From Eubacterium sp. (GTDB lineage: Bacteria; Bacillota; Clostridia; Lachnospirales; Lachnospiraceae), in assembly GCA_003486385.1 (NCBI GenBank), contig DNFT01000108.1, positions 1 to 56,947 of the forward strand: a stretch of 56,947 nucleotides of DNA. Reading direction: 5' to 3'. A model generated the notes under the pieces. The model saw only the letters and a list, made by a program, of their open reading frames with translations. It was not told where the DNA came from and did not search any database. Below, in pieces: positions 42,099-50,708 of the stretch. The translations under genes were made by a program, and so were the position numbers. The stretch's first letter is position 1; each line of letters begins with the position of its first letter.

Positions 42099-43844
42099 TC
42101 AATATTCGAGGTAGGCACCCTTCATAGGACTTGCGGCATGTTCGCTGAATAATCTCAAAACACCTTTTTTGTATTTAGGCTCTCTAGGCTTCCAGTTCTT
42201 TCTTCGCTCCTTTAGTATCTCGTCTATCTCTTCCATGGATTTTCTCTCTCCATTAATGCCTACAATGTTAAGCTTTCTCTCCATAACATCAATCTCAATC
42301 AAATCCCCTTCCTCGACGAGTGCTATAGGACCGCCGTCAACCGCCTCCGGGCTGCAATGTCCTATAACCGGGCCTGTGGATGCTCCCGAAAATCTTCCGT
42401 CCGTGATAAGCGCTATGCTCTTTCCAAGCTCTGCATCACTGCTGATTGCCTCAGATGTATAGAACATCTCCGGCATACCGCTTCCCTTAGGGCCTTCATA
42501 GCGTATGAAAACAGCGTCTCCTTTCTGCACCTTATGCTTTAAAACAGCATCTAAGCACTCTTCCTCACTGTCGAACGGTCTTGCCCTTAAAATCGACTTA
42601 AACATCTCCTTCGGACATGCCGTATGCTTTATCACCGCTCCCTCCGGCGCAAGATTTCCTCTTAGAATTGCAATGCTTCCATCAGTTCCTATTGCCTTAT
42701 CGTAAGGATGTATTATATCCTGCCTTGTAAGCTCTATTCCATATCTCTTATTAAACTCATGAAGCCACTTCTCACATTTCTCATAAAAGCCGTTGTTTTT
42801 AAGTTCGTCAAGATTTTCACCAAGTGTCCTGCCTGTGACAGTCATTACGTCAAGATGCAGATGCTCCTTAATTTCCTCCATGATAGCAGGTACACCGCCC
42901 GCATAGTAAAAGCACTCAGCAGGCCACTTCCCGGCCGGACGCACATCAAGAAGATATCTTGCATTTCTATGCAGTCTGTCAAAAGTATCACCTGTGATTT
43001 CAATTCCGAATTCATGTGCGAGTGCCGGAATGTGAAGAAGACAATTGGTGCTTCCTGATATAGCGGCATGGACAAGAATTGCATTCTCAAAGCTCTTATA
43101 GGTAACTATGTCGCTTGGACGCATATTCTCTGTCCTTGCAAGCTTTACGGCAAGCCTTCCTGCCTCTCTCGCATACTCAAGAAGGTCAGGACTAGCAGCA
43201 GGCATAAGAGCGCTGCCCGGAAGTGCCAGGCCCAGAGCCTCAGCCATAATCTGCATGGTTGACGCAGTTCCTATAAATGAACATGCACCACAGCTTGGAC
43301 ACGCGTTACACTTTGCCCAGTCTAACTTTTCCTTGTCAATCTCACCTCTCTCATATTTTGCGCTGTACATGCCAAGCTGCTCTAATGTAAGCAGCTCCGG
43401 TCCCGCATTCATCGTTCCGCCCGGAACGACAATAGCCGGAATGTCAACTCTTGCAAGTCCCATCAGATTTCCCGGAAGTCCCTTATCACAGCTTGAAAGA
43501 TATACCCCTGCATCAAAAGGCGTGGCATTGGCATGTATCTCAATCATGTTTGCAATCATCTCGCGGCTTGCAAGGCTGTAATTAATTCCGTCCGTTCCCT
43601 GGCTCTCACCGTCACATATATCCGTACAGAAATATCTCGCTCCATATCCGCCTGCCTCAGCAACTCCCTTTCTCACCTCATCAACAAGAATGTTGAGGTG
43701 TCCGCTTCCCGGATGGCTGTCGCCGAATGTGCTCTCTATCATAACCTGCGGCTTCTCAAGGTCTTCCTTCTTCCAGCCCGTTCCAATTCTAAGCGGATCA
43801 AGCTCCGGTGCAAGCTTACGCATTTCCTGACTCTTTAATTCCAT
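42099..43844 (-). CDS. IlvD/Edd-family dehydratase, likely for a sugar acid
   Basis: A 581-residue iron-sulphur dehydratase. CDKGLPG (Cys119) and CPSCGACSFIGTASTM (Cys182/185/188) are present, as is the C-terminal RFSGASTGPVIGHCSPEA. The first family Cys, usually in a PCN motif, seems absent: the matching place reads SHPGSGHL (43-50). Extra cysteines occur at 73, 77 and 179. The partner GntP permease 24 bp upstream and the GntR fragment nearby point to an aldonic acid substrate rather than branched-chain amino acid synthesis. No other ilv genes are in view. The start follows GGAGG. The substrate is uncertain. Confidence 0.85.
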   Translation of the reverse strand: MELKSQEMRKLAPELDPLRIGTGWKKEDLEKPQVMIESTFGDSHPGSGHLNILVDEVRKGVAEAGGYGARYFCTDICDGESQGTDGINYSLASREMIANMIEIHANATPFDAGVYLSSCDKGLPGNLMGLARVDIPAIVVPGGTMNAGPELLTLEQLGMYSAKYERGEIDKEKLDWAKCNACPSCGACSFIGTASTMQIMAEALGLALPGSALMPAASPDLLEYAREAGRLAVKLARTENMRPSDIVTYKSFENAILVHAAISGSTNCLLHIPALAHEFGIEITGDTFDRLHRNARYLLDVRPAGKWPAECFYYAGGVPAIMEEIKEHLHLDVMTVTGRTLGENLDELKNNGFYEKCEKWLHEFNKRYGIELTRQDIIHPYDKAIGTDGSIAILRGNLAPEGAVIKHTACPKEMFKSILRARPFDSEEECLDAVLKHKVQKGDAVFIRYEGPKGSGMPEMFYTSEAISSDAELGKSIALITDGRFSGASTGPVIGHCSPEAVDGGPIALVEEGDLIEIDVMERKLNIVGINGERKSMEEIDEILKERRKNWKPREPKYKKGVLRLFSEHAASPMKGAYLEY

Positions 43845-43868
43845 ACTGATTTCCTCCTAAATTTTTCA

Positions 43869-45236
43869 TTATGACACCACGAACCACACAATAGTGGCTC
43901 CCACAATTCCTACCAGACCAACAATCGTCTCCATGACAGTCCATGTCTTAAAATTCGTCTTTTCATCTACCTCAAACAATGACTTAGAAAGCCAGAAGCC
44001 GGAATCATTTACATGGCTGAATGCTGTTCCGCCTGATGCGATGGCTATGGTAAGCGTAGCCAGCTGCAGCTGTGACAAATCTGCAACCATCGGCATTGAT
44101 GCAATGATTCCTGCCGCCATGGTCATAGAAACGGTTGCTGAGCCAACCGAGATTCTTACAACTGCGGCAACCAGAAATGCCACAAGCACCATAGGAAGCG
44201 GTAAAGCGCCTACAAAATTCCCAAAAAGCTCTCCGATTCCGGAATTCTGAAGTATAAATCTGAGCATTCCGCCGCCTGATATCAGAAGTATTATATTTCC
44301 ACATGAATGAAGCGAGTTTGTCATAATATTTGTTATCTCTTTAACGCTGAAGCCTGCCGGTAGTCCCAAAAACAGCATTGCACAGATTGTTGACAATAAG
44401 AGCGCAATCACCGGTGTTCCAAGGAACTCCAGAATCGGCTGTACAGGCTTCATAAAAGGAACAATAGATGACAATGTATTTAATATGATAAGGAATAAAG
44501 GAAGCAGTATTATGCATACTATTACCCAGAAGTTAGGTGTCCTTCCCTTATTCTTTTCCTGTCCCTCCTTCTCATTTTCAAGATAGGAGCTTGGAACCGG
44601 GCAGTTAAATCTGCTGCCGGCAAACTTTCCGAAAACAGGGCCTGCCAATATCATCGCAGGTATTCCGATTATAATTCCAAGCATAATCACATAGCTCAAC
44701 TCAACATTAAGCATCTCCGCCACGAGCACTGGTCCCGGTGTTGGCGGCACAAAAGCATGTCCTATTGCAAGTCCGGCTAAAAGCGGAATTGAATAACAGA
44801 ACACGGACTTCTTTGTCTTTCTTGCTATTCCAAAAGCAACAGGAATAAGTATCAGCAGACCTGACTCGAAAAATACAGGCATTCCGACAATGAGTCCCGT
44901 AATTCCAAGTGCCCATGGTGCTTTTTTCTCTCCGAACACCCGAAGAAGCGTGTCCGCGATGACCTCAACACCGCCGGATACCTGCAAAATGGCACCGAAC
45001 ATAGAGCCAAGACCAATAAGTATTGCTATTGTCTGTAATGTTGTCCCGACTCCCTCAGCCAGGGTATCCGTAATCATTCCGAACGGCATTCCTACTACCA
45101 GTCCAATGATAAGTGCGGATGACATAATAGCGATAAACGGCTGAATTTTAGCCTTGATTATCAAAAACAACAGCACGGCAAAGCCCAGTGCAGCTCCAAT
45201 AATCAGCCTTTCCGGCGAAGCAGTAAACATCTCCAT
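43869..45236 (-). CDS. GntP-family sugar-acid permease
   Basis: A 455-residue integral membrane transporter with about 12-14 hydrophobic segments and typical GntP features. These are IGLVVGMPFGMITDTLAEGVG, VFFESGLLILIPV, FVPPTPGPVLVAEML and ASGGTAFSHVNDSGFWL near the C-terminus. The family imports gluconate or related acids with protons. The start at 45236 has AGGAGG seven bases upstream; a longer frame lacks a site. It is followed after 24 bp by the IlvD/Edd dehydratase. Upstream lie a dispersed repeat, a candidate operator and a strong promoter. Confidence 0.93.
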   Translation of the reverse strand: MEMFTASPERLIIGAALGFAVLLFLIIKAKIQPFIAIMSSALIIGLVVGMPFGMITDTLAEGVGTTLQTIAILIGLGSMFGAILQVSGGVEVIADTLLRVFGEKKAPWALGITGLIVGMPVFFESGLLILIPVAFGIARKTKKSVFCYSIPLLAGLAIGHAFVPPTPGPVLVAEMLNVELSYVIMLGIIIGIPAMILAGPVFGKFAGSRFNCPVPSSYLENEKEGQEKNKGRTPNFWVIVCIILLPLFLIILNTLSSIVPFMKPVQPILEFLGTPVIALLLSTICAMLFLGLPAGFSVKEITNIMTNSLHSCGNIILLISGGGMLRFILQNSGIGELFGNFVGALPLPMVLVAFLVAAVVRISVGSATVSMTMAAGIIASMPMVADLSQLQLATLTIAIASGGTAFSHVNDSGFWLSKSLFEVDEKTNFKTWTVMETIVGLVGIVGATIVWFVVS

Positions 45237-45260
45237 ATCATATCCTCCTAAATCAAGATG

Positions 45261-45379
45261 TAAAGCGGACATTCGCAATCCGCTTTCGCTACTTGCTAAT
45301 GAACGCAGTCGCTTTGCGAACCCCCACCGCTTAGTGCTCTACACACTTGAAGCAGGGGATTGCTTATTCTGCGTTCAAA
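45261..45379. repeat. Dispersed intergenic repeat, copy B, with 46-bp insertion
   Basis: Bases 45261-45317 and 45364-45379 match copy A at 8968-9040. Between them is a 46-bp insertion (45318-45363) that is bordered by TTGC on both sides and contains ACCCCC and AGGGGA arms. It lies 24 bp upstream of the permease start. Confidence 0.8.
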
Positions 45380-45413
45380 TATCTGCATGTAAATATAATT
45401 AGTATCAGCTTTA

Positions 45414-45435
45414 TTAATACGGCGCCTTGTATTAA
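45414..45435. promoter_or_regulatory. Candidate GntR-type operator
   Basis: Inverted arms TTAATAC (45414-45420) and GTATTAA (45429-45435) around a GC-rich 8-bp centre. It lies just downstream of the permease promoter -10, where a repressor would block transcription. Confidence 0.5.
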
Positions 45436-45444
45436 CTTAGGTAC

Positions 45445-45473
45445 AATATAGCAAGCGTGTTTTTTTCTTTCAA
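45445..45473 (-). promoter_or_regulatory. Promoter of the permease-dehydratase operon
   Basis: On the minus strand, TTGAAA (45473-45468), a 17-bp spacer and TATATT (45450-45445). It faces the gntP-type gene across the operator and repeat B. Confidence 0.7.
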
Positions 45474-45513
45474 CAAATGTGATGTATATATTTATTTTTC
45501 CCCAATATGTGCA

Positions 45514-45552
45514 AAAAAATGTAGTAATTTCGATGAAATCACTACATTTTTT
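45514..45552. terminator. Terminator after the GntR fragment
   Basis: Arms AAAAAATGTAGT then ATTTC (45514-45531) and GAAAT then ACTACATTTTTT (45535-45552), with one mismatch, form a long stem with A and T runs at the ends. It ends minus-strand transcription from the regulator fragment. Confidence 0.8.
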
Positions 45553-45596
45553 ATGCATATTTACCATATTAAATTATAAAACATCCACGATAAACA

Positions 45597-46016
45597 TTAT
45601 ACGTCCGATGTATTTTTCTTAATTTTATTCTTGCTTTTCTGCTCTGTTATAAGCTCCATTATAGCCTGTCTGTTGTAGGTAAGGTGCATGTTCATCGCAC
45701 ATTTAGCACCTACCGCATCACGCTTTTCTATACAGCTCACAATAGCCCTGTGGGTCTCTATTGTCTCGTTCATCAGCCGTCTGTAGGTTATATTTGCAAA
45801 AACGACAACAGATGTATTAATCACAGGGATAAGTCTCTCAACAACCATATTTCCGCTTATCTTGGCAATATAGCTGTGAAATTCCACATCCTTCTGAATA
45901 TGGTCATGTCCTTGTGTATACAGCATTTCAACCTCATCACACAACACCTTAAGCTGTGCAAGCTGTCCTGCTGTTGCATTCGCACACGCAAGCGCAGCAA
46001 TATCCGGCTCAATCAT
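45597..46016 (-). pseudogene. GntR-family regulator fragment: FCD ligand domain only
   Basis: A frame of 139 residues from the first ATG that corresponds to an FCD effector domain. MIEPDIAALACANAT, HSYIAKISGN, the metal-site His in EFHSYIA and THRAIVSCIEKRDAVGAKCAMNMHL are all typical. The upstream reading frame continues only to a stop near 46091 and adds YVKDRYRLALDLFEVRL. The winged-helix DNA-binding domain that should precede it is missing. The clpB terminator occupies that place. No ribosome-binding site supports the ATG. It is probably a decayed regulator of the neighbouring sugar-acid genes; a standalone ligand-binding protein is possible but less likely. Confidence 0.8.
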
Positions 46017-46070
46017 CAGACGGACTTCAAAAAGGTCAAGCGCAAGCCTGTATCTGTCCTTGACATAAAA

Positions 46071-46127
46071 AGACTGCCGACATCAGCGATAAACCTTTTT
46101 AAGATTTAACCGCTGATGTGACAGTCT
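46071..46127 (-). terminator. Terminator of clpB
   Basis: Arms AGACTGCCGACATCAGCG (46071-46088) and CGCTGATGTGACAGTCT (46111-46127) pair with a short bulge. On the minus strand they are followed by TTTTTATG. An outer inverted repeat, TGTCCTTGACAT (46055-46066) with ATGTCAAGGACA (46169-46180), encloses it. Confidence 0.75.
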
Positions 46128-46200
46128 GTTTAATACTTATTCTTCTTTTTTTAACAGTGGAATTGTCCATGTCAAGGACATTCCCCCTGATTCTTCAGGC

Positions 46201-48801
46201 TTACGCCACAGGCTTCTCCGTTCTCGCAACAAGTCCCTCTTCCCGGTCGACATCAATCACTATCTCATCTCCGGCATCCACATTACCCGAGAGGATAAGC
46301 TTTGCCGAAAGTGTCTCGACCGTCTTCTGAAGGTATCTTCTGAGAGGTCTTGCGCCGTACATAGGGTCATAGCCGTTCTCTACAATGTAGTCCTTGGCGG
46401 CCGATGTGAGCTTAATCGTAACCTCCCTGTCAGCAAGTCGCTTGTTGAGGTCAGCAACCATGAGATCAATGATGCCTGTGATGTTATCCTTGGTGAGAGG
46501 CTTGAACATGATTATCTCATCAAGTCTGTTTAAAAACTCAGGTCTGAAGCTTGCCCTGAGTTCACCCATTACAGCCTTCTCACACTCCGGACTGAAATTG
46601 CCGTTCTCGTCGATACCGTCAAGCATGTGGACGGAACCGATATTGGAGGTAAGAATTATAATCGTGTTCTTAAAGTCCACGGTACGTCCCTGTGAATCGG
46701 TGATACGTCCGTCATCAAGCACCTGTAAAAGCACATTGAACACATCAGGGTGTGCCTTCTCAATCTCATCAAATAGCACAACCGAGTAAGGTTTTCTTCT
46801 GACAGCCTCGGTGAGCTGACCGCCCTCCTCATAACCAACATATCCTGGAGGCGCTCCGATAAGACGCGATACGGAATATTTCTCCATGTACTCACTCATA
46901 TCGAGACGCACTATGTTCTTTTCATCATCAAACAGGCTCTCGGCGAGCGCCTTTGCAAGCTCCGTCTTACCTACACCGGTAGGTCCGAGGAACAGGAATG
47001 AACCGATAGGCTTCGACGGATCCTTTATGCCCGCCTTTGAACGGATGATTGCCTCTGTAACCTTAGTTACACCCTCATCCTGTCCTATGACACGCTTATG
47101 AAGTATATCTGCTAAGTGGAGTGTCTTGTTTCTCTCACTCTCATTTAACTTTGATACAGGAATACCTGTCCAGCGGGAGATAATCTTGGCAATCTCCTCG
47201 TCAGTAACGCTCTCATGTACAAGAGAGAGCTCCTTCTGCTTTACAATATTCTCCTCAGCCTCTATCTGCTTCTTGAGCTCAGGCAGGCGGCCATACTGTA
47301 GCTGTGCTGCCTTCTCCAGATCATAATTTCTCTGTGCAAGCTCAATCTGGCGATTCACATCGTCTAACTCCTCACGAAGCTTGCTGATGCGGTCAACCGC
47401 TGCCTTCTCGTTGTCCCACTGAGCCTTGCCCGACGCAAACTGCTCTCTGAGTGCAGCCAGCTCCTTCTGGAGATTTTCAAGACGTTCACGGCTTAGATTG
47501 TCGTCCTCCTTCTTAAGTGCAGCCTCCTCTATCTCGAGCTGCATAATCTTACGCTTTAGCTCATCAAGCTCCGCAGGCATGGAATCAAGCTCCGTCTTAA
47601 TCATTGCACATGCCTCATCTACAAGGTCAATAGCCTTATCCGGCAAAAATCTGTCAGTGATGTATCTGTTAGAAAGTGTAGCTGCTGCCACAAGCGCACC
47701 ATCTGTAATCTTAACTCCGTGATATAGCTCATAGCGCTCCTTGATACCACGAAGGATTGATATTGTGTCCTCAACCGTCGGCTCATCAACCATTACCGGC
47801 TGGAAACGACGCTCAAGTGCCGCATCCTTCTCAATGTACTTGCGGTACTCATCAAGTGTGGTGGCACCGATACAGTGAAGCTCACCTCTTGCGAGCATAG
47901 GCTTTAACATATTGCCTGCGTCCATGGCACCCTCAGTCTTACCGGCACCGACAATTATATGGAGCTCATCGATAAAGAGAATTATCTTGCCCTCGCTCTT
48001 TTTTACTTCCTCAAGAACAGCCTTAAGACGTTCCTCAAACTCACCACGGTACTTAGCACCTGCAACAAGTGCACCCATATCAAGTGAGAACACTGTCTTG
48101 TCCTTAAGTCCGTCAGGCACATCCCCGCGCACGATACGCTGTGCAAGTCCCTCGACAACAGCAGTCTTACCGACACCAGGCTCACCTATCAGAACAGGGT
48201 TGTTCTTCGTCTTACGGGAGAGAATACGAATGACATTTCTTATCTCATTATCCCTTCCGATAACCGGGTCAAGCTTCTGCTGCCTTGCCCTCTCGACAAG
48301 GTCAACACCATACTTTTTAAGTGTGTCGTAGGTCGCCTCCGGGTTATCGCTTGTAACCTGCTGATTGCCTCTCACGCTCTGAAGCGCAGTGAGAAATCTG
48401 TCCCTTGTTATTCCATATTCCTTAAAAATAGCCTTCACCGCATTGTTAGGATATGCGATAAGTGTGAGGAAGATATGCTCAACGGACACATACTCATCAC
48501 CCATCTTCTTAGCTTCATCTTCTGCCGACACAAGCACCTTGTTGAGCGACTGGCTTATCATAAGCTGAACGTCACCCGATACCTTGGTCTTCTGCTCAAG
48601 TGCCTTCTTCGCACGCTCTATGAATGACGGAAGATGTATTTCCATCTTCTCCACGAGCTTTGCAATAAGACTATCCTCTATGGTAAGAAGGGAGTACAAA
48701 AGATGTTCCTGGTCTACTTCCTGATTACCGTATTCATAGGCAAGCTTCTCACAGTTGTTGAGAGCTTCCGCTGATTTCTGTGTAAACTTATTAATGTTCA
48801 T
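46201..48801 (-). CDS. clpB: ClpB protein disaggregase
   Basis: An 866-residue Hsp100 ATPase that, with DnaK, pulls proteins out of aggregates. The N-domain has two Clp repeats (1-145). NBD1 has GEPGVGKTAV and the Walker B region IILFIDELHI. A long coiled-coil M-domain (about 400-530) follows. NBD2 has GPTGVGKTELAKALAE and VVLFDEIEKAH. The GAR pore segment KYRGEFEERL is present. Length is normal and the M-domain separates it from ClpC or ClpA. The ATG at 48801 has AAAGGAG eight bases upstream. A CIRCE element overlaps its promoter, so HrcA repression is expected. Confidence 0.97.
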   Translation of the reverse strand: MNINKFTQKSAEALNNCEKLAYEYGNQEVDQEHLLYSLLTIEDSLIAKLVEKMEIHLPSFIERAKKALEQKTKVSGDVQLMISQSLNKVLVSAEDEAKKMGDEYVSVEHIFLTLIAYPNNAVKAIFKEYGITRDRFLTALQSVRGNQQVTSDNPEATYDTLKKYGVDLVERARQQKLDPVIGRDNEIRNVIRILSRKTKNNPVLIGEPGVGKTAVVEGLAQRIVRGDVPDGLKDKTVFSLDMGALVAGAKYRGEFEERLKAVLEEVKKSEGKIILFIDELHIIVGAGKTEGAMDAGNMLKPMLARGELHCIGATTLDEYRKYIEKDAALERRFQPVMVDEPTVEDTISILRGIKERYELYHGVKITDGALVAAATLSNRYITDRFLPDKAIDLVDEACAMIKTELDSMPAELDELKRKIMQLEIEEAALKKEDDNLSRERLENLQKELAALREQFASGKAQWDNEKAAVDRISKLREELDDVNRQIELAQRNYDLEKAAQLQYGRLPELKKQIEAEENIVKQKELSLVHESVTDEEIAKIISRWTGIPVSKLNESERNKTLHLADILHKRVIGQDEGVTKVTEAIIRSKAGIKDPSKPIGSFLFLGPTGVGKTELAKALAESLFDDEKNIVRLDMSEYMEKYSVSRLIGAPPGYVGYEEGGQLTEAVRRKPYSVVLFDEIEKAHPDVFNVLLQVLDDGRITDSQGRTVDFKNTIIILTSNIGSVHMLDGIDENGNFSPECEKAVMGELRASFRPEFLNRLDEIIMFKPLTKDNITGIIDLMVADLNKRLADREVTIKLTSAAKDYIVENGYDPMYGARPLRRYLQKTVETLSAKLILSGNVDAGDEIVIDVDREEGLVARTEKPVA

Positions 48802-48923
48802 AGTGAATACTCCTTTCATTGTAAACATTCTAATCTATCTGTAAAAACATCTGCAATGAGTATGTGCACTGCTTACGTTTGTTATGTACACCTGCACAAC
48901 TGCTTTGCATTTGTTCTAGTTGT

Positions 48924-48952
48924 AATATAACATCTCTTATTAGCACTGTCAA
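48924..48952 (-). promoter_or_regulatory. Promoter of clpB
   Basis: On the minus strand, TTGACA (48952-48947), a 17-bp spacer and TATATT (48929-48924). The -35 overlaps the CIRCE element. Confidence 0.8.
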
Positions 48953-48966
48953 TAGGTGAGTGCTAA
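48940..48966. promoter_or_regulatory. CIRCE element (HrcA operator)
   Basis: Arms TTAGCACTG (48940-48948) and GAGTGCTAA (48958-48966) with a 9-bp spacer match the CIRCE consensus TTAGCACTC-N9-GAGTGCTAA with one change. HrcA bound here would cover the clpB -35. Confidence 0.95.
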
Positions 48967-48991
48967 TTAAATTATAAAAAAAATATAAAAA

Positions 48992-50707
48992 TTATTGTGC
49001 CACTGTAAACAGTGCATAGAAGTACTCTTTTCGTTCCATCAGTTCATCAAAGCTTCCGCTCTCTGTTATCTGTCCGTTTTTGAGCACAAGGATTTCATCG
49101 TATCGTCTCATCTGTGACGCGTCCAAGGTATGTGTTACCACAATTCTTGTGATACCTGAAATGTCCAGAATATTATCAGAAACCTCATGTGCCGTCTTAG
49201 CGTCCAATGCAGCCGTTGCCTCATCAACCAGCAACACGGAGGATTTTCTAAGCAGGCTTCGGGCAATGGAAATACGCTGCTTTTCACCACCTGAGAGTCC
49301 ATTACCGTTTTCACCGCAAAGGTACTCCTCGCCCCGTTCTGTTACGAGCTCCCTTAAATGTGCTTTATCTATAGCATTATCCAGTTCGCTCTTCGGAAAC
49401 TCACGGAACATTGAAACATTGTCCTTTATCGACGCATTGAACACAAACACATTCTGCTGTATCGCTGACATCACATCGTACAATGCTTCCGGTGCAATGT
49501 CTTTAAGCTCAATGCCATCAAGCAGTATACTGCCCTTGTAACCGCTGTCCGACGCCATCAATAAATTAAGTAAGGTGGATTTTCCGCTGCCACTGCCGCC
49601 AACGATGGCATAGGATTTTCCGGCTTCAAATTTTGTGGAAATGTTATGAAGGACTTCCTTTCCCTCCTCATAGCCGAAGCACACATTCTTTAATTCTATT
49701 CCATGACTTATCTCTGAAATAGTCTGGTTTCCGCAGGCTGTCGGATTTTTCTCCAATGCATCTGCCAATTTTCCCACCAAACCAAGTGCCGCCTTGCGGT
49801 TTGCAAGCAAGCCCGGAAGTACAGCCACAGGCTGGATTGTAAAATTCATAAGATTGACAAACAAAATCACAGTTCCTGCTGTAAGCCCCTTTCCGGCTGC
49901 TGCCAGATATGCACCTGCAAGAAAGACACTTAACTGTGCAAATATTCCTGTAACAGCACCAATCATGCCTACCATGACCTTAATACGTTCACGACTGAAT
50001 TTTTGTTTCTCCAATGCCTGATTATTTTTCTTAAATAGCTCATAAATTTCTTTTTCCGCCTTGAAGCTCTTTACTACGGAAAATCCACTCAGACAATCGT
50101 GCAGTGCTGCCGTGAAGTTCCTGTTGCAGTCTGATACCCGGACTTCAGCCGCTTCCAGCTTTCCTCCTGTCAACAGGGAAGCTATGAGAGGCAGAATCGT
50201 TACACCTATCGAAATCACTGTCAGAAGAGGAGAGGTGCAGAACATCATTATGAGTGCACCAAAAAATGTTACCAGCATGGTAATCATTGAAAACTGCATG
50301 CCAAGATAATTGACCTCAATGCTTGTGGTATCATTAGTCAGTGCCGACACATACGCTGCCGTGCTCTCATCCCGGAAGGAAGAAATGCTCTTTCCCACAA
50401 GGATATTAAACGCATAATCCTTATACTGCTGTATGGCACGCTTAAGATAAAGCGGATGTGCTATATAATCCAGTAATATAATACCTACACACAAAATGAT
50501 AAATCCAACGATTAATTTTAACAGCGCATATAATGGCAGGGCATTTTCCGCTCCCGATGCGGCATCGACCAGCTGCTGTGTGAACCACGACAAAATGAGA
50601 TTTAAGGAGCCTGTTGCAAGGGCTGCAAATATAGAAATGGAAAAAGCTAAAATATTTCCTCTGTAAAACTGTGCTATGAGCTGTTTTTTTATGCTTCTCT
50701 TTTTCAT
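48992..50707 (-). CDS. ABC exporter, fused permease and ATPase
   Basis: A 571-residue type IV ABC half-transporter. Residues 1-310 form the six-helix membrane domain. The ATPase domain has Walker A GGSGSGKSTLL, the Q-loop region AIQQNVFVFN, signature LSGGEKQR, Walker B VLLVDEATAALD and the switch His in VVTHTLD. It probably works as a homodimer exporting a peptide, lipid or drug. The start lies one base beyond the upstream regulator's stop codon, so it is coupled to the XRE-TPR gene. A signal-peptide-dependent or peptidase C39 domain is absent. The substrate is unknown. Confidence 0.93.
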   Translation of the reverse strand: MKKRSIKKQLIAQFYRGNILAFSISIFAALATGSLNLILSWFTQQLVDAASGAENALPLYALLKLIVGFIILCVGIILLDYIAHPLYLKRAIQQYKDYAFNILVGKSISSFRDESTAAYVSALTNDTTSIEVNYLGMQFSMITMLVTFFGALIMMFCTSPLLTVISIGVTILPLIASLLTGGKLEAAEVRVSDCNRNFTAALHDCLSGFSVVKSFKAEKEIYELFKKNNQALEKQKFSRERIKVMVGMIGAVTGIFAQLSVFLAGAYLAAAGKGLTAGTVILFVNLMNFTIQPVAVLPGLLANRKAALGLVGKLADALEKNPTACGNQTISEISHGIELKNVCFGYEEGKEVLHNISTKFEAGKSYAIVGGSGSGKSTLLNLLMASDSGYKGSILLDGIELKDIAPEALYDVMSAIQQNVFVFNASIKDNVSMFREFPKSELDNAIDKAHLRELVTERGEEYLCGENGNGLSGGEKQRISIARSLLRKSSVLLVDEATAALDAKTAHEVSDNILDISGITRIVVTHTLDASQMRRYDEILVLKNGQITESGSFDELMERKEYFYALFTVAQ

Positions 50708-50708
50708 G

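Noticed and set aside
42099..43844. Dehydratase as IlvD of branched-chain amino acid synthesis
   Set aside because: The neighbours are a sugar-acid permease and a GntR fragment, no ilv genes are near, and the N-terminal cysteine motif differs. The general family call is kept, but not the gene symbol.
46394..48331. Several serine-rich plus-strand frames opposite clpB
   Set aside because: They are shadows of the conserved ClpB coding sequence and have no upstream start signals or recognisable domains.
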